The notes beneath the pieces are model-generated. The model had not been told where the DNA came from. It made no database searches and saw nothing but the letters and a program-made list of their open reading frames with translations. A program made the position numbers and the translations under genes. A stretch of DNA of 64,000 bases from Paenibacillus mendelii (GTDB lineage: Bacteria > Bacillota > Bacilli > Paenibacillales > Paenibacillaceae), in assembly GCF_024498075.1 (NCBI RefSeq), contig NZ_JANHOF010000006.1, positions 1-64,000 of the forward strand. The letters are read 5' to 3'. Shown piece after piece: positions 25,096-34,213 of this stretch. Position 1 is the first letter of the stretch, and every line of letters begins with the position of its first letter.

Positions 25096-25492
25096 GATCG
25101 GACAGCTCCGTATTCGGCGTCCCAACAAAAAGCGTATTTCCGCCAACATCTGTTATCATAAATCGTCTATCATCAGCCAAGTCTTTCAACTTTGAAATTC
25201 GTGGGATGCCGGAGCGGGGGATTTTTCCGGTATGTTTCTTCAGCCCAGAAGTGAACTCTTCGTAGATCCTATTTACATCATCCACTTCTAAATAGCACAT
25301 AGATGGATTTTCACTTGGCAATGTTCGCTTGCTTCCATAAAAATGCATCTCGAGTGTACCGTACCTTACAACGGCATAGGGATTGGGTCGATTGTAAATT
25401 TGAATGGTGGTAAACCCCAGATTTTCGTAAAAGGCCACCTGCTCCTTTATGGATGGACATGGCAAAATAGGCTTGATTTTATTCGTAAACAT
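25076..25492 (-). CDS. VOC-family protein, bleomycin-resistance-like
   Basis: 138 aa glyoxalase/bleomycin-resistance fold: repeated beta-alpha-beta-beta-beta modules with LPCPSIKEQVAFYENLGF at the start and DVGGNTLFVGTP near the end. Members are metal enzymes or dimeric drug-binding proteins; BLMT-type resistance is possible but not proven. AAAGGAG lies 5 nt before the ATG. Its 3' end runs into the broken isochorismatase fragment on the other strand. Confidence 0.8.
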   Translation of the reverse strand: MFTNKIKPILPCPSIKEQVAFYENLGFTTIQIYNRPNPYAVVRYGTLEMHFYGSKRTLPSENPSMCYLEVDDVNRIYEEFTSGLKKHTGKIPRSGIPRISKLKDLADDRRFMITDVGGNTLFVGTPNTELSDPAFFKS

Positions 25493-25653
25493 TCAACTCC
25501 TTTACATTGTATACGTGAATTTAGCTTACACTCCTATAGTACAACATTCGTGCAAATGCTAAGGTTTGTAATTGAATGTGTTATTGTACGAAGCTGAGAC
25601 AATCAAAACCCGTCATATGCTTAAATTTTCAATTGTAGATTTTATGAGATGGG

Positions 25654-26691
25654 CTATTTCCTTTTCCTCAGCACAGCCTCCACCATTCTAATATTAGGCT
25701 CGATATCCGCCCACCGGTTCATGCAGTGGTACAGAATCATTTCCAGATCATTCTCTCTCTGTTCGGCGTCCAAATTTCTGCAGAGGATATTCATCAACCA
25801 GTTGGTTAGATTTCGAAGCTGATTCCGGTAGCAATAGAATCGGATTATATCGAGATTGACCGATACGGACCGGCCGAGCTGCCGCTCATAAGCGGAAAAG
25901 AAGACTTCGAATTTCTCCCCGAGATACCCGACCAAATCAAGCTCAGGAGGCGCAAGCTGCGCGGATTCCCAATCGATGAGATACAGTTCATTGTCTGCAA
26001 ATATGAGGTTCCCTCCCCACAGATCCCCGTGACACAAAACCATTTTCTTTGGATCAGCGGCGGCGGCTTGGCGAAGCTCATGAACAAGATTCAGCATAGC
26101 TAGGATTTGATCCTGTTTCGGGAGAACCTGTTCTTGTAACGACTGCCGAATGGGATCATCCCACGTTACTGTGCTTTCAAGAAGAGAGAGGCATTTCATC
26201 AGAGCGGGTACGAAGGAAATATCATAGGTCTCTTCAGACAGCATCGAACAGTCCAGGTGAGAGGTGATCTGCTGAAGCTGCGCTACCGATCTGCCTATGG
26301 CTTCTAGAATTATATTCGAAAAAGGATACGCCTCTGCTAATGTTTCTCCTTCTATGAAATGAAATAGCACAGCCGTGCATTCACTTAAGGTTACTGTGAA
26401 TTCGTCACTCAGCGTTTTAATGGGATAGGTCAGATTTCGAAAAAGCCCCTCTTGATACATACTCCTGGTTAACGGTAAGTAATATTTCAATCGCTGGATG
26501 CCTCTTCGATGACTATCATTCGCATGGTCAAATAATTTCAGATAGTATCGTTCTCCAGACATGCCATTCACCTGATAGGAGTAAGCTGAGTCCCCGATCG
26601 GGATAAAGCTTAAGCTCGCTGTATGGATGCCATATTCTTGATCGAGCTTCTTCATCAAGATCGATTCATCGATGTGATAGCGCTGCTTCAT
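25654..26691 (-). CDS. APH-family phosphotransferase
   Basis: 345 aa kinase-like fold of the aminoglycoside phosphotransferase/choline kinase group. The ATP-site Lys lies in RYYLKLFDH, the catalytic loop is LCHGDLWGGNLIF (HGDxxxxN), and the metal-binding Asp is in YLIDWESAQ. Size and order resemble APH(9)-type spectinomycin kinases and also uncharacterised small-molecule kinases, so the substrate is open. ATG with AGAGGTGG upstream. Single gene facing the VOC gene in the same direction, about 160 nt apart. Confidence 0.8.
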   Translation of the reverse strand: MKQRYHIDESILMKKLDQEYGIHTASLSFIPIGDSAYSYQVNGMSGERYYLKLFDHANDSHRRGIQRLKYYLPLTRSMYQEGLFRNLTYPIKTLSDEFTVTLSECTAVLFHFIEGETLAEAYPFSNIILEAIGRSVAQLQQITSHLDCSMLSEETYDISFVPALMKCLSLLESTVTWDDPIRQSLQEQVLPKQDQILAMLNLVHELRQAAAADPKKMVLCHGDLWGGNLIFADNELYLIDWESAQLAPPELDLVGYLGEKFEVFFSAYERQLGRSVSVNLDIIRFYCYRNQLRNLTNWLMNILCRNLDAEQRENDLEMILYHCMNRWADIEPNIRMVEAVLRKRK

Positions 26692-26905
26692 GACCGTTAC
26701 CCACCTCTTAGTTTCGATTAGTTAAATTATACGCAAATGGAAATCCATAATATAGGGTATAGAAAGCTTTTTTCTGGACTGCACGGTCTTCATTTGAGTT
26801 ATTTGGTTATAGTCTGGCAGAAGCGGGCGAGCTTGTTTGTGTAGAAAATGGTTATACGTGTTTGTTATATTTTCGTGAAGGTTACTTGCAGACGAGAAGC
26901 ACGTC

Positions 26906-27085
26906 ATGCTGAACGGCTTATACAAATCGTATCATCTATTAAGCGCTGCAATAATTATCGGGATTGCGGCTGCAACCTTTTATTCGCTTATCACGGACGA
27001 TTCTCAGCTTTTCTCGATCATTGTCATGTGTATGATTCTGCTCGTCGTGAATGGAAGGTACTTATTAACGATCCGCAATAAATAG
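26906..27085 (+). CDS. Small membrane protein of 59 aa
   Basis: Two strong hydrophobic helices (about 11-29 and 36-55) joined by a short acidic turn (TDDSQ), ending in NGRYLLTIRNK. ATG 26906 follows a weak GACGAGA site; an in-frame stop lies 24 nt upstream. It shares a bidirectional terminator with the YesN-type gene. A longer frame overlapping it (26848-27081) looks like a shadow. Function unknown. Confidence 0.55.
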   Translation: MLNGLYKSYHLLSAAIIIGIAAATFYSLITDDSQLFSIIVMCMILLVVNGRYLLTIRNK

Positions 27086-27086
27086 C

Positions 27087-27115
27087 AATCAGGGCTGCCA
27101 TTGGCAGCCCTGATT
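27087..27115. terminator. Bidirectional terminator
   Basis: 13-bp perfect stem AATCAGGGCTGCC / GGCAGCCCTGATT with a 3-nt loop, between two converging genes. T-runs are short on both sides. Confidence 0.75.
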
Positions 27116-27119
27116 AATG

Positions 27120-28409
27120 TCAGCGAGATATCGAAGCGCGAATACTGCCAGAACCATCAACCGGCTCGCTGCCGCCTGCAGCGCCGGTTCCTTTCTTATA
27201 ATCGGTCGGGTACACGCTCGTAAGCTTGTGAAAGACGTTGGAAAAGTATTGGACGTTGCTGAAGCCTACGGCAACCGCGATTTCACCGGCCTTCATATGC
27301 GTTTCGGTGAGCAGCTGCTTGGATTTCTCGATTCGCACGCGATTGAGATAGGCGGAGAACATCTCACCGGTCGCCTTCTTGAATAACTGGCCCAGATACG
27401 CTGCATTGAAATTAAACTGCTGGGACAACGTCTTGAGCGACATTTCCTCCCGGTAATGGCGGTCGATATAGTCGACCACCTTGATAATAGCGGGATGGGC
27501 ATCGAAGCTGGCATCGAAGGACTGCGGCAGCCCGCAGTCTTTCATCCGGCAAGCCTCCCGATAGCTCTCATGAACCGAGCGGTAATCGCGTACGATGGAG
27601 CCGAGCGAGATGTTAATATCGAGCTTCAAATACGTCTTGACGTTGTTCACGCATGCACCCAGCAGTCCATCCAGCCGCTGCGGATCAAGCGTATCTTCGC
27701 CATTCCATGCGAATAGTAGAATCGGGTCGCCGTTCAAACCGCTGAACAGCATGCAGCTGCCGTAATTCCCGATCGTCTCTGCACAAACATTCAGGATGGC
27801 GTATGAGAGCGGTCCCCACTGAGGCTCTTCGGCCAATGCCGAATCAGGGCCGGAAGCGGAGGGAGACGCACTGATCTGGCCGGCCTGGTAACAGTCGCAG
27901 CTTAGGTCGATATTCAGAAATTCGGCCCGGCTTGTCAGTTCGTCATTCCCGATATGGCCGGTAACCCAGCGGTATAGAATGTTTTCTTTCACGATGCTGT
28001 AGTTTTGCTTGTTCTGAATCGTCAGATGCATCTCATGATCGAGCTTCTCGATCGTATTCAGCAGCGTGCTCGACAGCTCATCCTCTTCCAGAGGCTTGAG
28101 CAAATAATTCTCGACTCCGTACACGACAGCCTTCTTCACCAGCTCGAATTCGTCATAGCCGCTCAACACGATGAACTTGACGTTCATGCCTTGGCTCTTG
28201 GCCCGTTCGATCAATTCCAGGCCATCCATGCCCGGCATCTTGATATCGGTAACGACGATATGGATCGTGCTTTGCTCCAGTATACGGAGCGCTTCTGCAC
28301 CGTTGCTGGCGCTGCCGGCGATTTCCGCGCCATGCTCCTCCCAGTCGATTACATAACGCATACCTTCCAGAATTAACGGCTCGTCATCCACGATCAGAAC
28401 CTTGTACAT
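27120..28409 (-). CDS. YesN-type response regulator with AraC HTH
   Basis: Receiver domain 1-120 (VDDEP; phospho-Asp in VVTDIKMPGMDG; Lys in NYLLKPLEE), a middle region, and a C-terminal AraC/XylS double HTH (about 310-405, MSLKTLSQQFNFNAAYLGQLFKK and AVGFSNVQYFSNVFHK). 429 aa. It overlaps the kinase gene by 26 nt, so the two are translated together. It probably activates the divergent transporter-hydrolase operon starting at 30459. Confidence 0.9.
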   Translation of the reverse strand: MYKVLIVDDEPLILEGMRYVIDWEEHGAEIAGSASNGAEALRILEQSTIHIVVTDIKMPGMDGLELIERAKSQGMNVKFIVLSGYDEFELVKKAVVYGVENYLLKPLEEDELSSTLLNTIEKLDHEMHLTIQNKQNYSIVKENILYRWVTGHIGNDELTSRAEFLNIDLSCDCYQAGQISASPSASGPDSALAEEPQWGPLSYAILNVCAETIGNYGSCMLFSGLNGDPILLFAWNGEDTLDPQRLDGLLGACVNNVKTYLKLDINISLGSIVRDYRSVHESYREACRMKDCGLPQSFDASFDAHPAIIKVVDYIDRHYREEMSLKTLSQQFNFNAAYLGQLFKKATGEMFSAYLNRVRIEKSKQLLTETHMKAGEIAVAVGFSNVQYFSNVFHKLTSVYPTDYKKGTGAAGGSEPVDGSGSIRASISR

Positions 28410-30315
28410 CGTCCCTGAGCTCCTCCTTCGATTTGGCCAGAATGGTCACGATAACCTCGGTTCCTTTCCCTTTCTCGCTCCGGATGCCTATTCCACAGTT
28501 GTCTCCGAAAATCAGCTTGATACGCGACTCCACATTCTGTAAGCCAATATGGCCGGATCCATAGGTGCGAGGCTGCTTCAATTGCCCCGTAATGGCAGCT
28601 AACCGTTGCGGGTCTATTCCTTGTCCGTTATCCGATACCGCAATGACAATGAAGCCGCCGACTTTGCGCCCTTGGATCGTAATGACATTGTTTTCTTTGC
28701 TTAGATCGATGCCATGGGCGATCGAATTCTCGATAATCGGCTGCAGCATATGCCGGAAAACAGCGAATTCGAGAATGTCGCCATCCACATCGAAGACGAC
28801 GTCAAGCCGTCCTTGGAACCGGATATAGTACAGCTCCAGCAAGGATTGGCAATAGTTCATCTCCTCTTGGACGGTGACGATCATCTCGTCCTTAATGCTG
28901 CTCCGGAACAGCTTGGCCAATATTTTGATCATTCGGCCGGTCTCGGTATCCCGGGAGCTCAGCGCCTTCATCCGGATCGCTTCCAACGTGTTGTATAGAA
29001 AATGTGGGTTGATCTGCGATTGCAGGGCATACAATTCGGCTGTCTTCTGCTTCAATTCCGAATCCTTGCGGCGCAGCTCCAGCACGAATTCCCGTTTGAT
29101 GTACTCATCCAGCCGCTGGCTCATCAGATTCAGATTCTGGGCGATAAGCCCGACTTCATCGTTAGGCCCCTTTACCGTTTTGGCGGACAGATTGCCCTTC
29201 TGTATATCCTTGATCATATGGAGGACGTCTTTGAGCCTGTTGGAAAAACGATTCGTGCTGAGCACAGTCAACACGATAATGATTAAGATACAGCCGAATG
29301 CGGCGAGGAGCACCATCCGATTAATGAACGTAACGCCCTTATTGAGCTCGTTGATCGGAATGATTCCGACGGTGATAAAGCCGTATTGGTCATCCTTGTT
29401 GACGTTGACAATGGACCGTTTGCTGTCGATAACGACGCTGCTCGAGGGGTTTTGCACTTGATCCCAATAAGGGAACGGCTCCTTGTAATACCGGCCGGAT
29501 GAATCGTAGATGACATCGCCCTCCGGCGTCATGACGAGCAGGGTTCCGATAAAATATTTGCGGTATGGCTCATAAGCCCGTTGGAACGAGTCGGTATCGT
29601 ACGTCAGAATCATATAACCGGAATAATCCGCGGGGTTGTCCGGGGTCCGGATGTAGTCGTAAATGCCATACAGGTTCACGGAGTTGCCGTTATTCGAGGC
29701 GGTAAAAGCGGGCAAAAAATACGTCTTCCGGCTGTTAATTCGCGAGCTGTCCTTGTTTCTCAGAAACTGCCGGATATCCTCGAAATAATTACCCAGCTTG
29801 ATGCCTGAAGTATAGCGGGTCGTGCTGATCTCATAGTCGAACGCGCGATTCGTCATGACCATCTCCAATATATCAGGGTCATTGGGAAGGGCGGTATCCA
29901 ACATGTAGCGGTTGATATACGCGGCTCTCTCACGCTGATCGCTCATGGTGCTCGGCGGGGAATTTGGAGCGGTTCCGCCTGCACTCAATGCCTCGAAGGC
30001 ATCGTAGATCGTATCGGTTTTATCGAAGCCGTTCTTGATATACAGGTCCGTCATCATTTTCTTCAGCCTCTTGTTCTGGTTGTGAAAATGATCACCCACC
30101 AGCTGCAGCACCTGCTCATTATACGTAATGGCCTGTTCCCGGAGCAGGCCGGTTATGTTGGTCACGATGATATAGATCAGAATGCCGACTGTCACGATGA
30201 TAATAGCAGAATACAGCAGCAGCAGCTTGTTGAAGAACCGGTTTTGTATATATTTGTCGATGATGGATCGTACGATTGTCCTACCTTCCTCTCCTGATCG
30301 GGAATAAACCGTCAT
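28384..30315 (-). CDS. YesM-type sensor histidine kinase
   Basis: Transmembrane helix near the N-terminus (FFNKLLLLYSAIIIVTVGILIYI), an external dCache-like sensor of about 270 aa, a second helix (VLLAAFGCILIIIVLTVL), HAMP, then the His_kinase domain with the phospho-His in QINPHFLYNTLEAIR, and HATPase_c (QPIIENSIAHGI; DNGQGID; GSGHIGLQNV). The start is uncertain: ATG 30315 is used; a GTG at 30363 is also open and neither has a good ribosome site. Predicted to sense a sugar, directly or via the binding lipoprotein, and phosphorylate the overlapping YesN-type regulator. Confidence 0.88.
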   Translation of the reverse strand: MTVYSRSGEEGRTIVRSIIDKYIQNRFFNKLLLLYSAIIIVTVGILIYIIVTNITGLLREQAITYNEQVLQLVGDHFHNQNKRLKKMMTDLYIKNGFDKTDTIYDAFEALSAGGTAPNSPPSTMSDQRERAAYINRYMLDTALPNDPDILEMVMTNRAFDYEISTTRYTSGIKLGNYFEDIRQFLRNKDSSRINSRKTYFLPAFTASNNGNSVNLYGIYDYIRTPDNPADYSGYMILTYDTDSFQRAYEPYRKYFIGTLLVMTPEGDVIYDSSGRYYKEPFPYWDQVQNPSSSVVIDSKRSIVNVNKDDQYGFITVGIIPINELNKGVTFINRMVLLAAFGCILIIIVLTVLSTNRFSNRLKDVLHMIKDIQKGNLSAKTVKGPNDEVGLIAQNLNLMSQRLDEYIKREFVLELRRKDSELKQKTAELYALQSQINPHFLYNTLEAIRMKALSSRDTETGRMIKILAKLFRSSIKDEMIVTVQEEMNYCQSLLELYYIRFQGRLDVVFDVDGDILEFAVFRHMLQPIIENSIAHGIDLSKENNVITIQGRKVGGFIVIAVSDNGQGIDPQRLAAITGQLKQPRTYGSGHIGLQNVESRIKLIFGDNCGIGIRSEKGKGTEVIVTILAKSKEELRDDVQGSDRG

Positions 30316-30403
30316 GGAGAAGAAATTAGACGTGCAGGCCCCGGTTCCTGCCCCCGATGGCACCTACCTATAATTTTTATAAGGGAACTGCAATCTTTAC
30401 AAT

Positions 30404-30417
30404 TGTAAGCGTTCTTC
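30404..30417 (+). promoter_or_regulatory. Putative cre (CcpA) box upstream of locus A permeases
   Basis: TGTAAGCGTTCTTC matches the cre consensus TGWAANCGNTNWCA at 12 of 14 positions. It overlaps a possible -35 TTGTAA (18 nt before TAGAAT). The site lies in the 143-nt divergent region between the kinase gene and the first permease. Confidence 0.4.
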
Positions 30418-30458
30418 CGCATGCTCTAGAATTTGATCCATAGAGAGGAGCGCCGCGG

Positions 30459-31355
30459 ATGAACAAGAAACAACGAATCAACATGTTTTTACTCGTACTG
30501 CCGTTTATCGCTTTGGTTGTCGTATTCAACTATGTCCCTTTGTTCGGATGGGCGTATGCGTTCGTCGACTTTAATCCGGGGGTCCCGCTGCTTCAGCAGG
30601 AGTTCGTCGGCTTCAAGTATTTCAAGCTTATTCTGGATGGCGGGAACGATTTCTCCATCGTCATGCGGAACACGCTTGTGATGAGCTTCCTAGGTATTCT
30701 GACCTCCCCGCTTCCGATCATCTTCGCGATTATGCTGTCGGAAATTCGGAATCGTGTCGTATCCAAGTGGATTCAGACGGTCACATCGATCCCGAACTTT
30801 ATCTCATGGGTCCTTGTATACGCCATCTTCTTCAGCTTCTTCTCGCTGGAGGACGGCGTCGTCAATAAGCTGATGATCAGCCTGGGCTTGATCGAAACCG
30901 CCACCAATATTCTCGGCAGCGACGGATACGCCTGGTTCTTCCAGTTGATGGTCTCCATCTGGAAAGGGACGGGCTGGGGCGCAATCATCTACTTGGCGGC
31001 CATTGCCGGTATCGATCCCGAGTTGTATAACGCAGCCGATGTCGATGGAGCGGGACGGTTTCAGAAGATCTGGTATATTACCGTTCCAAGCCTGATGCCG
31101 ACCTATTTCGTCCTGCTGCTCCTGTCCATCTCGGGCATGCTGAGCAACGGCTTCGAGCAATATTACGTGTTCCAGAATCCGCTTAATATCGACAAGCTGG
31201 AAGTGCTCGATACCTATATTTACAGCATTGGAATCGGGCGAGCGGAATACGCCTTTTCGACGGCGATCGGTATATTCAAATCCGTCGTCAGCATCATTCT
31301 GCTGCTGTCCGTCAACTGGCTGTCGAAGGCGGTACGCAAAGAAAGCATCATTTGA
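30459..31355 (+). CDS. ABC sugar permease, LplB/YteP type
   Basis: 298 aa, six transmembrane helices, with the EAA loop that contacts the ATPase (ELYNAADVDGAGRFQKIWYITVPSL). Characteristic start of this subfamily: LPFIALVVVFNYVPLFGWAYAF. GAGAGGAG lies 11 nt before the ATG. First gene of an importer operon without its own ATPase; such systems usually share MsmX-type ATPases encoded elsewhere. Confidence 0.92.
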   Translation: MNKKQRINMFLLVLPFIALVVVFNYVPLFGWAYAFVDFNPGVPLLQQEFVGFKYFKLILDGGNDFSIVMRNTLVMSFLGILTSPLPIIFAIMLSEIRNRVVSKWIQTVTSIPNFISWVLVYAIFFSFFSLEDGVVNKLMISLGLIETATNILGSDGYAWFFQLMVSIWKGTGWGAIIYLAAIAGIDPELYNAADVDGAGRFQKIWYITVPSLMPTYFVLLLLSISGMLSNGFEQYYVFQNPLNIDKLEVLDTYIYSIGIGRAEYAFSTAIGIFKSVVSIILLLSVNWLSKAVRKESII

Positions 31356-31379
31356 CACAGAGAGAGGAGGTCAACCGGC

Positions 31380-32273
31380 ATGGTCAAGCAATGGAAAGGA
31401 CTGTTGTTCCAGTCCTTCAACTCAGGGTCGCTGCTCGTATTCGCATTCCTGTGCGCGTACCCGTTCTATTACATCATCATCAATTCGCTCAGCGATCCGG
31501 CGGAAAGCGCCAAAGGCATTTATTTCTGGCCGCAAGGACTTACGCTGTCATCCTATGAGCAAATGATGCAAATTCCAACCATCTTCCAGAGTGTCTTCAT
31601 CTCCGCGGCGCGAACCGTCGTCGGAACAATCATTACCGTATTCTGCAGCGCGTTTGTCGGCTATATGGTGACGAAGAAGGAGCTGCCGTTCCGGAGCACG
31701 ATCTATCGGCTGATTATCGTGACGATGTTCTTCAGCCCGGGCTTGATTCCCTGGTACATGCTGATGAAGACATTGTATCTGAAAAACAACTTTTTGCTGT
31801 ATGTGCTGCCGGGGGCGGTATCCGCATTCTTCATCATCCTGGTCAAGACGTACATCGAATCGCTTCCGGCGTCCTTGGAGGAATCCGCGCAAATCGACGG
31901 AGCGGGTGTCTGGACGATCTTCATCAAAATCATCTTCCCGCTGTCGCTGCCGATCATCGCCTGCATCGCCGTCTTTACCGCGGTGGGCCAGTGGAATTCA
32001 TGGGCCGATAACTTCTATCTGGTCACGGACAGCAGATTGAACACGCTTCAATATTTGCTCTATACGAATTTGAAGTCGAACATGGCCGATATCATGCGGA
32101 CAAGTGCTTCAGGTACGACGCAGGGGGCGGCGCTGGCAAGCGCCGGCAAGGTGACGCCAATGTCGATCCGGTACGCGATCACCGTCATAACGGTCTTCCC
32201 GATCATGCTCCTATATCCGTTTATGCAGAAGTATTTTGTCAAAGGGATCATGCTTGGCGCGATCAAAGGCTAA
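31380..32273 (+). CDS. ABC sugar permease, LplC/YtcP type
   Basis: 297 aa, six transmembrane helices, EAA loop LEESAQIDGAGVWTIFIKIIFPLSLP, C-terminus ...YPFMQKYFVKGIMLGAIKG typical for this partner. GAGAGGAGG is upstream; 24 nt after the first permease. Forms the heterodimeric channel with it. Confidence 0.92.
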   Translation: MVKQWKGLLFQSFNSGSLLVFAFLCAYPFYYIIINSLSDPAESAKGIYFWPQGLTLSSYEQMMQIPTIFQSVFISAARTVVGTIITVFCSAFVGYMVTKKELPFRSTIYRLIIVTMFFSPGLIPWYMLMKTLYLKNNFLLYVLPGAVSAFFIILVKTYIESLPASLEESAQIDGAGVWTIFIKIIFPLSLPIIACIAVFTAVGQWNSWADNFYLVTDSRLNTLQYLLYTNLKSNMADIMRTSASGTTQGAALASAGKVTPMSIRYAITVITVFPIMLLYPFMQKYFVKGIMLGAIKG

Positions 32274-32357
32274 GCGGAACGAACGAAGGTACGAACAAAG
32301 TAAAACGAACCATCCGGTTATTTTTATATAATCAAGAGGAATGTGAGGGGATCAAGC

Positions 32358-34109
32358 ATGAAAAGAAAGATGGCGGCAGGACTAGTCGCGGTTATGGCAC
32401 TGACGACGCTGTTCGGATGCTCGCAGGGCAATGGGGGTACGCCGGATCCAGTGAACAGTTCGGGCTCCGTGGTAAGCGAGAAGGAGAACAAGCCGGTCAC
32501 GCTGAAGATTGCGGCCAGCATAGCGGCGGCAGAGCCTAACGGTGTGATGCAGAACCCGGTAGCGAAGGAGATTGAGAAGGAGCTCGGCATCAAGATGGAC
32601 ATGACCGCCGTCGGTGCGGATTTCGGCGAGAAGCTGAACGCGATGATTGCGAGCAACGACCTGCCGGATCTCTTCTGGGTTCCGGACCCGGTCAAATCGA
32701 TTCCGATGATGGTCAAGGCAGGCCAAATTTATGAGCTGGATGAATTGCTCGCGAAGTACGGTGACAATATTACATCTGATCCAAGCGGCCAGGCGATGGT
32801 CGAGCTGCATAAGAAGACCATCAGCCCGGACGGCAAGCTGTACACGATCGGCATGCTGCGAGGTGCGACGACCGGTGGTACGCAGCCGCTTGGCGGCAAC
32901 TTTATCCGGTGGGATTTGTATAAGCAGCTCGGTTATCCGAAGCTGGAGAACTTCGACACGGATTTGCTGAACGTACTGGCTGAGATGCAGAAGCTGGAGC
33001 CGAAGAACAAGGATGGACAGAAGGTATACGCCATTGGCGGCTGGTTTGCGGATGGTCAAGGCTGGGGTGATTGGCCGATGACCTATACCCTCACGTTCAC
33101 GGAGGGCAAAGGCTATTTGACGGGCGACCGGACCGTGTACTATGACATTGCGACGAACGAGGTCTCACCGAACAATGACTTGAAGGACAAGAACGGCATG
33201 TTCTGGCGAACGGTGAAGTTCTATAATAAAGCGAATCAGATGGGCATTCTGGACCCGGAATCATTCACGCAGAAATCGGATAAGTACGAAGAGAAAGTGA
33301 AATCGGGCCGGTATTTGTACAATGTTCCAGGCTGGCTCGTCACCGATATCAACAGCAATTACGAGAAAGCGGGTACGCCGGAGAAGGGGATGGTGGCGCT
33401 GCCGCCTATGAATACGGACGCGTACATGCTCGTGAGCAATTTGACGGGCGGGGGACGGACGTTCGCCATTTCGAAAAACGCGAAAAACCCGGAGAAGGCG
33501 ATGCAATTGCTCAACTGGCTGTCTTCCTATGAGAATGCCCGCACGGTCTGGAACGGGCCGGAAGGCGAGAACTGGAAGATGGAAGAGGGCAAGCCTGTGC
33601 CTACCGATGAATACCTGCAGCAGAGTGCCAGCGATCTGGCCTTCTCGAAGCGTACAGGGGCTCAGATGTACTACCACTTTGTCGGCTTTGGCAGTGCGGT
33701 CGTCGACCCGGCGACGGGTGTTCCGGTCAATCTGTTCGAATGGTCGGATAAGGCGATTAATCGTCAATTAAAGGATGTCCATAAAGATATGCTGGAGCAT
33801 TATGGGGCGAAGAGCCTGTTCGAGCTGTACACATCGAAAGTGAAAGCGTATGAGGAGACCCCTCTCTATCAGCTCGGGGTGCTGCCGGAGAATCTGAAGA
33901 CCCTTGGCACGAACCTGCAGAACTACACGTTCAAAAATATATTCAAGCTCGTGCTTGCGGAGAACGATGCCGAATTCGCGGCTAAGCAGGATGAATTCAT
34001 TAAAGGGCTGGATGATTTCAAAATCGACGAAATCTTCGACTACTGGCAGTCCAAGGCCAAAGAGCAGCAGAAGGAGCTTGAACCGATCTTTAACCTATTG
34101 AAGAAATAA
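32358..34109 (+). CDS. Sugar-binding lipoprotein, LplA/YtcQ type
   Basis: Extracellular solute-binding protein family 1. The lipobox TTLFGC puts the lipidated Cys at residue 21 of the form starting at ATG 32358, chosen because GAGGGG lies 7 nt upstream; a GTG at 32343 overlaps that site. 583 aa, the large size typical of the YtcQ/LplA group that binds oligosaccharides. Delivers substrate to the two permeases. Ligand unknown; the downstream secreted hydrolase suggests a plant polysaccharide fragment. Confidence 0.92.
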   Translation: MKRKMAAGLVAVMALTTLFGCSQGNGGTPDPVNSSGSVVSEKENKPVTLKIAASIAAAEPNGVMQNPVAKEIEKELGIKMDMTAVGADFGEKLNAMIASNDLPDLFWVPDPVKSIPMMVKAGQIYELDELLAKYGDNITSDPSGQAMVELHKKTISPDGKLYTIGMLRGATTGGTQPLGGNFIRWDLYKQLGYPKLENFDTDLLNVLAEMQKLEPKNKDGQKVYAIGGWFADGQGWGDWPMTYTLTFTEGKGYLTGDRTVYYDIATNEVSPNNDLKDKNGMFWRTVKFYNKANQMGILDPESFTQKSDKYEEKVKSGRYLYNVPGWLVTDINSNYEKAGTPEKGMVALPPMNTDAYMLVSNLTGGGRTFAISKNAKNPEKAMQLLNWLSSYENARTVWNGPEGENWKMEEGKPVPTDEYLQQSASDLAFSKRTGAQMYYHFVGFGSAVVDPATGVPVNLFEWSDKAINRQLKDVHKDMLEHYGAKSLFELYTSKVKAYEETPLYQLGVLPENLKTLGTNLQNYTFKNIFKLVLAENDAEFAAKQDEFIKGLDDFKIDEIFDYWQSKAKEQQKELEPIFNLLKK

Positions 34110-34121
34110 TCGGAGCAGTAA

Positions 34122-34176
34122 GCAGCCCTCGGATGGATCGGACTTCCTTGATCGGATGATCGATCCTTCCGGCTGC
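34122..34176 (+). terminator. Intercistronic hairpin
   Basis: GCAGCC..GGATGGATCG pairs with CGATCCTTCC..GGCTGC; no T-run. It sits between the abundant binding-protein gene and the hydrolase gene, a usual place for an mRNA-stabilising or partial terminator hairpin. Confidence 0.45.
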
Positions 34177-34213
34177 ATGTTATAGGCGAGGTTCAATTCG
34201 AAAGGGGAAATGG

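Noticed and set aside
25343-25597. 84-codon plus-strand frame opposite the VOC gene
   Set aside because: Antisense to a gene with a good ribosome site and VOC fold pattern.
26848-27081. 77-codon plus-strand frame
   Set aside because: Cys/Arg/His-rich without pattern; the overlapping 59-aa frame has clear membrane helices.
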